From Ornithodoros turicata (Eukaryota > Arthropoda > Arachnida > Ixodida > Argasidae), in the NCBI RefSeq assembly GCF_037126465.1, contig NC_088201.1, positions 70,764,879 to 70,828,878 on the forward strand: a DNA stretch of 64,000 nt. Direction: 5' to 3'. Position 1 is the first letter of the stretch. Each line of letters opens with the position of its first letter. The notes beneath the pieces are model-generated. The model ran no database searches. It had not been told where the DNA came from and saw nothing but the letters and a program-made list of their open reading frames with translations. Below are positions 53,342 to 64,000 of this stretch, one piece after another. The translations under genes and the position numbers were made by a program.

Positions 53342-54108
53342 GACGTACTCGCTGGAGGATTGTGGGACTTTCGGCAATCACCTTCTGGAAACTTTTTCCA
53401 CGATTTAGGAAGGCTTTGAATAATATTTAATTGAGGAAATTACTTTTTTAATTGAACTTCGAAAATTGCCAAGCGAACCTCATTTTTTTTACAGAAATAT
53501 GAAGTCCTCCACGGATAACCACAGTCCCAACGAAAACTACGCAGAGTATCACAACAGAAATAGTCGGGAAAAATTAGTAAAAATTCCGCATTACCCACGC
53601 CTGCTTGATTGTCGCAAAGAAGAGCACAAGGAGGCTGCGGTGAAAGGAGGAAGTGTTCCAGCCTCTTGTTTTACCTTTCTTCCCCCTCCCCCTTTGACCT
53701 TGATGCTGGTGACAACCGTCCTATCACAAAGAAGGCAAAACAAATAAAGGCGGGGACACTTTCTCTTTCCAACGCACATTTCCCGTGCGCTTCTTTGCGA
53801 CAAGCAAGCCGGGCTAAACCGGAGTTTTCACTATTTTTTCGACTATTTCTGTTGCGATACTGTGCATAGTTTTTTGGGGGGGACTGCGGTTATCCGTGGA
53901 GGGATTTATGTTTCTGTAAAAAAAGTGAGGCTCGCCTTGCAAGGTTCAAAGTTTAATTGGAAAAATAAATTTCCCGCAATTAAAAATTGTCCAAAGCCTT
54001 CCTCAATGGCGGCAAAACATTCCAGAAGGTAATTGCCGAAAGTCCCGCAATCCTCCCATGAGTACGTCCCCAGTCAGAATTTTTTATCACCTTAGGTGAA
54101 ACACCCTG
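53342..54108. mobile_element. Giant palindromic DNA element ending CACCCTG-TA, left end lost
   Basis: Arms of about 370 bp are complementary across a centre near 53,715: GAGGATTGTGGGACTTTCGG at 53,354 against CCGAAAGTCCCGCAATCCTC near 54,037, then TCCACGGATAACC.CAGTCC against its complement near 53,890. The right end TTAGGTGAAACACCCTG meets TA at 54,109-54,110. The matching left end is absent because the LINE tail abuts the arm. No transposase is present. Confidence 0.85.
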
Positions 54109-54306
54109 TATACATGACTCTTCCCTTTTGTGCCTGACCTGCATTTCAGGAGAAATTAAAATAAATAAATACAAAAATACAAAAAATACTATAACATGCA
54201 ATGTACAGTTCCAGTTCATCATTGTTCATATCTGCGTTTGTGAATGGCTTTTGGTGTGCTGTTGTTTGTTAACCGGAATGTCGTCGTGAAAATAATAATA
54301 ACAATA

Positions 54307-54378
54307 ATGTCGGCATAGTGTAAAGGTAGCACTCTTGACCGTCAATCAGACAAGTATGGGTTCCATTCTCGCCAAACG
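54307..54378 (+). repeat. tRNA-like SINE head
   Basis: GTCGGCATAGTGTAAAGGTA followed by GCACTCTTGACC and GGGTTCCATTCTCGCC has A-box- and B-box-like segments at tRNA-like spacing. It is preceded by an AATAATAATAACAATAAT run. No cloverleaf with matching acceptor arms can be drawn, so it is more likely the start of a SINE than a tRNA gene. Confidence 0.5.
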
Positions 54379-54994
54379 GCACTCTCTGAACTGCCGTTCC
54401 TCATATCAGTATCATATCACTATCCCTCATATCAATATTAAAAAAAATAAAGGTCAACATTGAACGAATGATGTACCACGAAAGAGAGAACGTTGGAGCA
54501 CCATGATGAGACGAGCATCGGTGTAGCCTCTCCATGATACGACACACCATCTTTCCCACAATGAAGAATACTGGTTCCCGGTATCATGCAGTAATAAGTA
54601 ACTAAGATTGTCATTAACGACACAGCAAGTTCTAACCGCTCACGCCTTAGTGCTGTTTTTTATTGCATCTGGAATTCTCTGAAATGTTTCTGTAATCGAT
54701 TATAATTGTTTCATTCTGTATATGATTTTAGCCTAGCTGTCAGCAGAGAGACGAGCACAGCGAGCAGGGTCATACGTTGATATCTTCTTCGGTCCGCAGA
54801 AGAGGTCGTAGACAAACTCGCAGCAGGTGTCCACGGGGGCTTCCAGGTTATTCACAAACACGAAACACCCAGTGCCTGTGAGGACAACGCATACCGTTGT
54901 AAGAAAGTTGCCACTATTACTTTGCAAATCTTATTGTTTAGATGAATAAATTGAACTAAATTGTCCCCCCTGTGTGTGGATGTTTTTCAATTCC
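54379..54994. other. Unassigned sequence
   Basis: No gene is seen; short frames only. Confidence 0.5.
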
Positions 54995-55240
54995 ATGTTA
55001 ACGCCGCGAAGCGCCTGTGGCTAGGAGCGACGTACAGACGTGGACAGATGGAGAGAGGAGAGAAGGAAGGAGTCGGGGACAGTGGGGTTTAGTATGCGTC
55101 CTGGGCCGACTTCGGGGTAACAGTGCCGACATTCGTCTGGAAAGTCTGCTGGAAGACCCAGCGAAAATCCCAGGCAGCACAGCCGCTGCGGGGATTCGAC
55201 CCCGAGTCACCTCCCAGTCTTGGCGGTGTGTGGATGTATT
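54995..55240 (-). repeat. tRNA-derived SINE, reverse orientation
   Basis: The complement carries the B box GGTCGAATCCCC near 55,200, then CTGGGATTTTCGCTGGGTCT, GACGAATGTCGGCACTGTTA, CCGAAGTCGGCCCAGGACGC and CTCCATCTGTCCACGTCTGT, ending in GGCGTTAACATGG. It is closely related to the copies at 36,765 and 50,740. Confidence 0.75.
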
Positions 55241-56714
55241 AAGTAAATTGTTTCTTCTGTTCGCACTTTCGACATGATTCGTGGAATAATTCTCGATATC
55301 ATGCTCATAATGTCCACAAGGTATGCTCGTATATCGCGGCATGCTGGACGATGAAAACGTCTAAAACGTTTTCTATGATCTTCAGTTCACGCACCTGAGA
55401 CCAACAATGGGAGAATACTGGGATATTCCTAGGATTTTCGGCAAGGGGGGGGGGGGGTGACACCCATTTCGGGAATGGGCACTGTACACTGCTTTATGAT
55501 GATTATTTATTTATTTTTTGTCATCTCCACATCGTTAAGATGAAGATTTATTGAATCGAAACTGGATTTTTGGGGGGGTTGCAAGGTTTTGGGTGGCACG
55601 AGTGGCACTACACTGGGCCGCAAGCTTGAATTGTTTCTAAATGCGACATGCGCCGTGTACGCGTGCGTGTATACGTTGCAGTTGGCTTTTTACTACTTCG
55701 TTGGTTGACTCCTGACAACAAGTTACAAGTACCCACAGCTAAGATTCATTGCCTTGCTTGGTTCGTCCTTCTTGCAACAAGTATCCACTACATGTACGAT
55801 TGGACGTAGGGTACATAGGTAGAGAAGTTGCACAAACCGAGCAATTTTTAGTTCTTTTTCATACAGACAAGGCAGGAATGGCTTTTATCGAGTATCTCTC
55901 AAGCGAGAATGATAATGGAGCTGCGGAAGTCGTTTTCGGGATGCTATGCAGCTATACTTCGAATTACTTGTAGATTTTGCATGTTTGTCTGTTATGACTT
56001 TATATTCTCGATCAATATTATTTAAATAGCAGACGTATTCATTTGTAGCCGGAATTCGGGGACCTTTTCTTCATGACCCTTCTTTTGAAACAATCAGGTA
56101 GACGTGCTGTACCGATTACTAGTGACTTATGTGTTGACTTACTAATTAAATTACTTTATGTAGACACAGACCTCTTGTGCCTTTTCACCTAACTTCATTG
56201 CCGCACTAAGAGCACAATATTTCAACTTGTGGCAATACGGAATATATGCCATTATTTGCGCTTATTGCACTTAAAGCGCGTGTTGTTGCCTCCATTTCTT
56301 ACATCAGCCTCTGATAAGATCATTGGTTGTCATGTACTATCGTTCCAAATAATACGTGAAAGACATCTGCTTACAGACTGACTAGTTTGGCTTTGTTGAA
56401 ATCTAAACACTCAAAGCACACGGAACTATACTGACTTGTTCATGTGTCTCACATCATGTATGTGACTCAACTGACTAGTTTGATTGTGTTGAAATCTGAG
56501 CTAAATACATAATGCACACAAAAGCTATATTCACTTGTACGTGTATCTGATCTGACCGTCTATCATGTACCTGACTCAACTAAAAGTCTGAAACTAACGC
56601 GCTTACAGCGAACACATTTTAGTGCAGAGAGCCTATGCTCACAGTAACATTTCTGCTACATTGCTAATAGAAAAAGCTGGCTCTCGGTGCCCTTTTAAGA
56701 GATCGCGCAATTGA
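55241..56714. other. Unassigned 1.5-kb stretch
   Basis: No gene is recognised. A G12 run lies near 55,446-55,457. Two diverged copies of an ACTGACTAGTTTG.TTGTGTTGAAATCT segment lie near 56,377 and 56,470. Confidence 0.5.
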
Positions 56715-57060
56715 AAATAGCCGCTCCACATCTCCTCAGTCCCCATCTCAAAAATTTTTCGTCACCTCACCTCAATCTCAATTTCGGAAATCTTTCCTCA
56801 CTCAGCTCACCTCAAAGTCCTTGTCAAAAAAATTTCCTCACCTCACCTCAACCTCCTTCTCGAAAATTTTCCTCACCTCACCCCACCTCAACCTGCCTCT
56901 CGAAACATTTTCTTCACCTCACCTCACCTCAATCTCTCTTGATAATTTTTCCTCACCTCACCTCAATTTCCCTTTTAGGAATTTTTCCTCACCTCACCTC
57001 AATGTGCGTGAGGTGAGGGTGATGTGAGGGTGAGGGCGCCTCACCCTCATTTGCCCTCGT
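56715..57060. repeat. CTCACCTCA minisatellite
   Basis: Units of about 45-60 bp end in TTTTTCCTCACCTCACCTCA with spacers such as ATCTCC(C/T)TCTCGAAA. The right end turns over into GAGGTGAGGGTGATGTGAGG near 57,008, an inverted copy of the core. Confidence 0.85.
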
Positions 57061-57079
57061 GAGGGTGCCCACCTCTGCT

Positions 57080-58230
57080 CCCCAGACACAGAAAATGTTG
57101 CATTCTATTGTAGTTCACTCAGCTGCCTTACATTTACACGAGATAAACTACAGGATGTCCCAGCTAACTGTGAACATATTTCTTAAAAATGTATATAACA
57201 CTTTTTCCAAGATGAAATCAATTGCAATATAGCATATGCTGAAGGGCACTCCCTAGGAGGGCATTAGCAAAGTCCAAAGGCAATGTCTTAATTAACCTTC
57301 ATTAATTAACTTTTTAATTATAAAAGCTACAAAGTTGTCCCAATGAGAACATCTGTTCCTTTCGGTCACCTGATATCGTAGCCGTTTTCAGAACAAAAAT
57401 CCGTTCGATAGATCGCCCGCAAACAATTCGTGAAGGAACGCCATTTTTTTATTTATTTTGTTCATTGCGCCTCTTAGAAAACGCGTCTTTCCTTCACCCA
57501 CAATGTGAGAGGGAGAAAGAGCACACTATCGCCTCTCGCGTCCTGGAAAAAGATTAAAAGGAAACAGAAAATGCAACCCGAGATAAAGCCAGTTCCGATA
57601 GAGTCACCCGATACATTTGTTTTTGTCTTGTTTCCGCAAGTTAAAGCTCATCTTCGACGCATGAGGCGGCACTGTACTAGTTTCCCCTCTCACGTTGGGG
57701 ATGAAGGAAATACGCGTCTGCGAAGATGCGCAATGAACAAAATAAAGAAAAAATGGCGTTCCTTCACTAATTTTTTGCGGGCGATCTATCGAACAGATTT
57801 TTGTTCTGAAAACGGCTACGATATCAGGTGACCGAAAGGAACAGATGTTCTCATTGGGACAACTTTGTAGCTTTTATAATTAAAAAGTTATTTAATGAAA
57901 GTTAATTAAGAGATTGCCTTTGGATTTTGCTAATGCCCTCCTAGGGAGTGCCCTTCAGCATATGCTATATTGCAATTGATTTCATCTTGGAAAAAGTGTT
58001 ATATATATTTTTAAAAAATATGTTCACAGTTACCTGGGACACCCTGTATATAGCAGGCAGACAAACAGCTTGGTAACAACAACGTCTCCATCACTACCAC
58101 CAAATGAACTGTCAATGTCTCACCGTTCAGCTGAGGAGCTTGAACCACTGCACATTTCCCGCAAATGATGAACAACGCCCCGTAAAACACGTAACTGTGG
58201 TCGGTGTCTGTAAAAACAAGAAGATAAGAT
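57080..58230. repeat. Interspersed repeat copy split by a palindromic element
   Basis: Left piece 57,080-57,150 and right piece 58,047-58,230 together match the uninterrupted copy at 30,535-30,800. The interruption begins and ends at one TA dinucleotide. Confidence 0.85.
57151..58046. mobile_element. Giant palindromic DNA element with CAGG(A/G)TGTCCCAG ends
   Basis: CAGGATGTCCCAGCTAACTG at 57,151 is complemented at the right end (CAG.TAACTGTG...GGGACACCCTG) to 58,046, with TA at 57,149-57,150 and 58,047-58,048. The arms are complementary for about 400 bp each way from a centre near 57,590, with a few percent mismatch. It is 896 bp with no transposase. A TA target, confirmed by the empty copy, suggests the Tc1/mariner-IS630 superfamily. 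A third partial copy is at 63,866. Confidence 0.93.
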
Positions 58231-58844
58231 CCACAAATCTCCCCCCTTATCTGGTGGAGAACAACGCACAGTCGAGCCAGCTCGCAATCCAGGAAACCGG
58301 TTTTGCATGGAGGTGACTCAACATGGACGGCGAGTTCTTGGAAGGAGAAACCAAGTGACTCGATCGGCCCAATCGCGAACACCGAACGGCGGCTCCGGCG
58401 CGGAAAAGGAATGCGATACTCTGTGCCCATATTTAGTGACTGTAGTTTCGACCAGCAACCGGCAGAACCAGCATATTACCTGACAAGTCGACGAAATACC
58501 GTCTGGATAGCAACCCTAGTAACAAATGGCGACGGGAGAACTTCCGACTTGTCTCAGCATTAAGTCACTCTGTCTCCTTAGCATTGTTTCCTTCACGCAG
58601 AAAGTAAATGGCTTTCACGAGAACAGGTCCTTAGAGAGCGTTTGCACCACGTCGTCTGTTATATGCTTCGATGTAAAGCACGTACGATAAGCTTTCAAGA
58701 GGAAGAAAGTTAGACGAAGCAAATAAGTAAGCTAGGCTGAATCAGGCAGTGGAAAACATCGGAGTGGAGAGTTTTGGCAGGCGCACATGCGGGGATTTAG
58801 TGGTGCGATGTTCCGGTAGTACGAAACATTATATATATATATGT
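58231..58844. other. Unassigned sequence
   Basis: No gene is seen. An alternating TATATATATATGTATATATA tract lies at 58,831-58,851. Confidence 0.5.
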
Positions 58845-59600
58845 ATATATAAAGAGGGAAAAAAAGGCATCAAAGAAACAAATAAATGACACTAGACGTG
58901 TTTGAAATTCAAAATTACAGATTAAGACAAGATGGCTTCTATGGCTGTACGCAGAGAAACAGATACTCATGGAACGCTGCGACAGCACCAGAGGACACGT
59001 GTTTCCTCGTGTTTGCGGCTCGTCAGCTCTGGGTACCTGCGCATCGTTCGCGATTGGCAAACCAGGGGTCGCTCAGCGAGCGATATACACCTGGGAGGGT
59101 GACAGAGCACTCCTCAATGCCACAGTGCAAGCCAGTGAATTATAAGGAGGGAAAAAAGCCATTAAAGAAAGAAATAAATGACACTAGACGTGTTTGAAAT
59201 TCAAAATTACAGATTAAGATGGCTTCTATGGCTGCACGCAGAGAAACAGATACTCATGGAACGATGCGACAGCACGCTGAGCGACCCCTGGTTTGCCAAT
59301 CCCGAACGATACGCAGGTATCCAGAGCTGACGAGCCGCAAACACGGCGAAACACGTGTTCTCTGGTGCTGTCGCATCGTTCCATGAGTATCTGTTTCTCT
59401 GCGTGCAGCCATAGAAGCCATCTTAATCTGTAATTTTGAATTTCAAACACGTCTAGTGTAATTTGTTAGTTTCTTTAATGGCTTTTTCCCCCTCTTTATA
59501 ATACACTGGCTTGCACTGTGGCATTGAGGAGTGCTCAGTCACCCTCCCAGGTGTGTATCGCTCGCTGAGCGACCCCTGGTTTGCCAATCCCGAACGATGT
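58845..59600. repeat. Three copies of one repeat, two direct and one inverted
   Basis: Copy 1 (58,845-59,147) and partial copy 2 (59,150-59,275) run forward; copy 3 (59,276-59,600) is inverted. Copies 2 and 3 make a hairpin with about 130-bp arms (59,145-59,275 and 59,368-59,497), sharing CACTAGACGTGTTTGAAATT, AGATGGCTTCTATGGCTG and AGATACTCATGGAACGATGC. No protein is evident. Confidence 0.85.
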
Positions 59601-61595
59601 GCAGGTAAAAAACTATGAAAAAGCAGGGCTCTCAACATGATCGCAAGATCGAATGCGCGCCATTTTCATTTCCTCGTCATTGTGTCACAAAAATTTCACA
59701 GCTGTCTTGTAAACATATTGCAACTAGTAGCCACGGAACGGTGCGCAGACACACACAACGAAAACTTATTACCGCGAAAACTAAGTGCAAAAGTCAGCAA
59801 AGTATCCCGGGAACAGCTCGAAAAATTGCGTCTAAATTTCGGTCGTCGAAATGCATTAAATCAGTCTCCATTTACACAATCGCTCACGAAATTCGAGGAA
59901 TTAAGCATGGGAACGGTGTACGTATAGCCTGTGCTTCGTGCGTGATTGGTTTCCGGTTATTATGACAGTGTTTCGCCACGTAAATATCTGTTGTTATCCA
60001 TTCAAGGCCGCACGTGGCGATGACAGTGCAGGTCGAAAGGAACAGAGGCCACAAAGAGGCTTATACAACTGAGTTTTCGCTAGTCTCCAATGAAGTTATT
60101 TGTTGCGTCAGGACAACGACTGGCCATGAAAGGTGTAAGTTATGGTGTACAGGCTTGATACCTACCATTACCAGATGGATGTTGGACCTTGTTCCTGACG
60201 GTGTAACACGGTGATGAGGCTGCACGGATGGTTACGTCTTTCACGATGCTGGAATCACAAACAAGTGTTAGTTGGCGAACAACAGCTGACCACTTGCAAC
60301 TAGTTCATCGGACAAATGTTTTCCACGTATAAAATGGTTTGATGGAATTTGCAGAAACTCTATAGGGTTATCGTGTGCGTGGAGGTCCGCATATCTGAAC
60401 TTTCGGTATGTGAGGAAATAATTTATGCCGGTGCCCAATTCTCTGCGCGTGTGTCCAAGCAGACTTGTACCTCAGTGCAGGTGCACGTGGGTGCACTTGA
60501 CTTGTACTCGTTACATTTGAAGCGTACGTCGGATACGCTAGCTACAGTTTCCCTCTGACGGACGTTCGACTGGTAGGGTCGACGCAACGTCTACCTCGGA
60601 TGAAATCGCAACGTCTGCCTCTGTTCGTGCCAGCGCACATTATGTGGCCACGTCTTCATGGGAAGTTTCATGTGGTGACACCCGTCAATTTGGTCCCATG
60701 CAACTACCACCCACGTGAGAACTGGTAACCAAGCATGTTTGCCTACCGTAAGGGATTCCTCTGGGACACCGGGCCTTCTTCGTGATCTTTCGTGTTTTGT
60801 TTGTTCCAGTGTGTTTTTCAGATACTCCTTAACGCTCGCATGGCATGCTTTGCATCATGTTCGGGCGCGGGAGTATGTTGTAAAAAGGACGAAGATCATC
60901 GCCCATGTCTCACGCGCGCATCTACCATTCAGTCCTGTATTGTTCTACCATCGGTCCATTAAACCCTGCACCTCTCAGACTCCGGTTTGCTATACTTCTC
61001 AACACTTTATTCTGCTCGTACATCACGATGGCACCTCGCCTCGGGCCGCCGATTATCCGATATCCGTCTCAAGACGGTGCAGTTTGCACCATTTTCCTGA
61101 GATGTGGCGCCCTCTCGAATGTCGTCTGCCACTGGGGGATATGTTTATTGGAAAGAGAAAAGGCGGGGTCCCATAGCATCGATTTGAGCAGCAGCAGCAG
61201 AGCAACAGCAGCGGAGCAGCAGAGCTGCAGCTACGCGAGCGGTCCCATAGCACTGGGCGAGAGCAGCAGCGCTGCCGAGCTGCAGAAATTCCCTGCTGCT
61301 CCCGTACCCGAATTTTTGGTTGCTGTGCAGTACTGTTGCTGTGCAGCCTGAGCAGCCGGTCTCGCAAGCCAATCAGGAGGTTCGTTGGTGTTGTTTTCAT
61401 TCGATGGTGTTTAGGGTTAGCAAGGTGGTGACGGCTGAAGGTTTCTGTCTGGTTGTTTTGTGATTTGTTCCTGAAGACCTTAACACGCTTGTGATTACCA
61501 GTGGTTAGGAGTGAGTGTTCAACCACCGGTACCGCATGAAGTGCGCTTTCAGGGCCTAATTCAGTTCATTTATTTTACTGTTTGCAGATAATAAT
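59601..61595. other. Unassigned 2-kb stretch with a CAG-rich cluster
   Basis: No gene is recognised in the short frames. At 61,180-61,320 GCAGCAGCAG and GAGCAGCAG runs follow GGGGTCCCATAGCATCG. A similar cluster on the opposite strand (63,065-63,200) starts beside GAAGCTATGGGACGCC. Confidence 0.5.
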
Positions 61596-62296
61596 GGCTG
61601 CGTTCCAGAACTCACTCGGGTCGACCCGAGAGTAGGGAGTAGCTACTCTCCGCGTTCCAAAACCTACTCGATGACGTCGCGACCCCCGTTCCAAAAGCGG
61701 GTTGCCTGCTACCCGAGGTCGACTCGCTCTACCCCCTATCAGACGGGAGTAGGTAAGGGTAGTGACGTCAGAGCTGTCGTCTGCATTGAAATCTACGGTC
61801 GTCTGCTTTTGCTGCTGCTTGTCTCGGCAGCATCATAAAGGATGCAGGGAAGTTCCAGTGCCGATTTTGCGACATGATGTTCTCTTCAGTGCAACATGCA
61901 CGGAACCATACATACAACACACATCAGATCGTTGCATGTGAGGGTCGAAACCTGTTTCTATGCGTTTTAGAGCTAGCTGCGGACGAGAAGAGCGCTACCC
62001 TTTCTCGGAACGTGCGGTAAATACCCCTAATTCGTGGCGTGAATGCTTTACGAACCCACGCAGGTGTCCCCATGGCAAAGTCAACAGCGTCACACTAAAG
62101 CGAAGCAGCGGACAGCGGTTCTTATGTCGCGGGGCCCAAATGTCAATGTCGTCTGCTGTCGCCAAGTTGAGAATCGTACTCGCGCCCGTTCCACGCGTTC
62201 CACAACCTACCCGAGGGTTACCCTACCCCCATCGTCACGTGGTACAACTCTGTCACGTGACCAACTCCTACTCGAGGGTTAGTTGTGGAACGCACC
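61596..62296. mobile_element. MITE with GG(C/G)TGCGTTCCA ends
   Basis: GGCTGCGTTCCAGAACTCA at the left is mirrored by GTTAGTTGTGGAACGCACCC at the right. Internal CTACTCG/CGAGGGT blocks and ACCCGAG repeats lie near both ends and contain further inverted pairs. Its length is about 700 bp. The exact target duplication could not be fixed. Confidence 0.7.
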
Positions 62297-63865
62297 CAAA
62301 GTGTTCGACAAAACGTGCGTGAAACACATGTTAAGCCAGAGTTGCAGATAACATGTTCGCTTGTTTTCTGGTAAGTACTGGATAACCCGTGAACTGATAT
62401 CGTACAGGAAAATTACTTCCATGTCCATCCTGCGTGAAAACCATACCAACCACATTTTCTGTGGGGATCGACTTGCGAGCTAGGTTGTTGTAAATGAAAC
62501 TGACCCTTGAAAAGGGTTCCATAGAGATAGACAACGTTCAGGCTACAAAAAGGTTCGGTAGAGATAGACAATGAACTCGTTACCTTCTGAAAACAGGCAG
62601 AAACTAGTGATGAATAGCAGAACAGGGCTTTGTTTTCGTTAGACAGCTTTATTTCACTAAGAGCAACGTACGCATTTGACAGTCACAATAAATGAAAATA
62701 TCGAATACCAGTAACGAGGCGGTATTTATACGACAAAATCCCGTAGAAGAGTCTCCGTACAACCGCAGCAGAGGCTGTTCTGCACAGCAGTGAGAAAGGA
62801 CGAGCCTACGTTGAATGTCAAGAGACTTGCTACATATCAACGAAGGGTCAATTAGGTAATATGAGGCTCAGACCACCACCGCAATCATTTCACAGTTCAC
62901 TTGGGAGCTACAGATCCATAATATATCCCACACACTTCAGCCTTTCGCCTAGAATTGCATTCCTACGTGTGTGTACTAAAAGCTTTGCTTTGCTACTGCG
63001 TACGCCTTCGGAATGTTCGCAACGTAAACAATGCCGTAGTTGCCAACACGTTTTGTACCTCCTACGCCGCTGCTGCGGCTAATTCAAAACGAAGCTATGG
63101 GACGCCTCTAGCAGCAGAGCCGCGGCAGCAGAAAACTGCTCTGCTGCCATGTTGCCGTGTTGCTGCTGCTGCGCCGCTGCTGCTTTGCTGATGCTGCGCT
63201 ATGAAACCCGGCCCAAAGAGACGGGTTGTGTTCGTTTATTCAACTCGCGCTAGCCGCGAGTCGTGACGTATGAGACGTCATCGACTCCACCGACTCGCAT
63301 CGAGATGAGAGTCGCTGGGATGCAACTCTCGAGCACCTCTAGTGTTGATTCCTCGAATTTTAGGACGGGAGTCACTGCCAGGGCGATGACATCACGAGAG
63401 CCGCACCAGGGCATTTTCGCCCAGCAAGAGTCTACTCTCTCGGCTCTCCAGTTGCTCGAGTCCAATAAACCAACACAACCATGGCGTGCTACTGGCTGAA
63501 AATAAATGCGTGCGTGTGAGGAAACGCCGCGGTTTAGTTTTCGTGCCTTTCATTCCAGCGTCCAGCGTGCTTTCGTTTTCGGGCCTGGTTTCTGCTCCTT
63601 CTGTCTGTACGAAGTGTGAGTGTCCGTTTGATGCATGCAACATGACTCTAGAGCCCCCCGTGCCATTCCATGCCAAATCAATGAGCTGTGCACCACTGGT
63701 TTGAGGAGGAGGAGGAAGAAGATTCTTGCGCTTCGTGAGCGTTGATGTTGATGTTGACGAAGAAAAATACTAAGGAGCGTAGTGCAGCCGGTCTGCATTA
63801 AAGGTGTTCGTTATCGTTCCTGGGTTCTTTCCCTACATTTTTGATGCCGAAACCCCGGAAGCGTA
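62297..63865. other. Unassigned 1.6-kb stretch
   Basis: No gene is recognised. A GCTGCTGCTGC-rich cluster lies at 63,065-63,200 and GAGTC/GACTC-rich short repeats at 63,250-63,445. Confidence 0.5.
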
Positions 63866-64000
63866 GCCACACTCTCACATTGGGGGTGAAGGAAAGACGC
63901 GTCTCCGAAGATACGCAATGAACAAAATAAAGAAAAAAATGGTGTTCCTTCACGAATTTTTTGCGAACGATCTACCGAACGGATTTTTGTTCTAAAAACG
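63866..64000. mobile_element. Partial palindromic element, cut by the window end
   Basis: CTCTCACATTGGGGGTGAAGG, ACGCGTCT.CGAAGAT, CGCAATGAACAAAATAAAG and GGATTTTTGTTCT match the right arm of the 57,151 element (57,688-57,817) in the same order. Outer parts lie beyond the window. Confidence 0.9.

Noticed and set aside
57505..57831. A 108-codon basic open frame in the centre of a palindromic element
   Set aside because: It crosses the symmetry centre of a foldback element, and the other partial copy at the window end does not support it.
60715..61351. Overlapping frames of about 150 codons on the plus strand
   Set aside because: Composition is driven by CAG-rich and low-complexity DNA, and no domain or conserved start is visible.
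1..64000. A host protein-coding gene
   Set aside because: Every multi-exon or domain-bearing signal I could recognise belongs to a transposable element; remaining frames lack motifs, so I call none.

Overview
The window reads as gene-poor, repeat-dense animal DNA, most likely from an ixodid tick or a close arachnid relative. Genes have introns, no bacterial operon logic is visible, and the middle holds a tRNA-derived SINE with a TTATT-type tail that resembles the Ruka SINE described from Rhipicephalus. I recognise no ordinary host gene. Nearly every coding signal belongs to a transposable element, and most of these are broken.

Layout. 1-1,500: palindromic and tandem repeats. 1,968-3,032: a TA-flanked Tigger/pogo-like DNA element. 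3,171-6,428: a degenerate endonuclease/reverse-transcriptase (EN/RT) non-LTR element. 7,190-8,160: pieces of a SINE-containing composite repeat seen again at 50,470-51,540. 8,440-11,290 (+) and 15,890-19,445 (-): two decayed non-LTR elements with RNase H. 11,561-12,482, 28,723-29,996 and 52,137-52,360: three copies of one mariner family. 14,212-15,590: two MITEs. 19,754-24,228 (-): a Ty3/gypsy-type element whose integrase lies upstream of its reverse transcriptase (Gmr1-like order), with one LTR, a SCAN-like gag and a SINE inside gag. 24,440-25,530: a Penelope-like element (PLE) remnant. 25,920-26,305 (-): a tRNA-headed SINE collinear with a hammerhead-ribozyme-like motif. 26,906-31,552: a region bounded by roughly 200-bp inverted repeats. 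31,734-34,032: a TA-flanked element containing a non-LTR fragment.

37,782-42,672 is the best-preserved object: a 4.9-kb PIF/Harbinger transposon with matching terminal inverted repeats (TIRs) and a 3-bp target duplication. It has a four-exon transposase on the minus strand that stays open throughout, and a converging six-exon Myb/SANT-like accessory gene. The only damage seen in the accessory gene is a 253-bp hAT-type MITE flanked by a perfect 8-bp duplication. 43,887-47,445: a second large element, with TTAAAGGGACC ends, carrying an exon that resembles the cytoplasmic ballast domain of P2X7 receptors.

The right third holds a satellite with alternating monomer lengths (47,995-48,720), more non-LTR 3' ends, several tRNA-headed SINEs, two giant palindromic TA-flanked elements (53,342-54,108 and 57,151-58,046), a CTCACCTCA minisatellite and a 700-bp MITE. 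One palindromic element sits inside a repeat whose unoccupied copy is at 30,535-30,800, so its ends can be read directly. Nesting (SINE in gypsy, MITE in Harbinger exon, palindromic element in older repeat) gives a partial order of insertion events.
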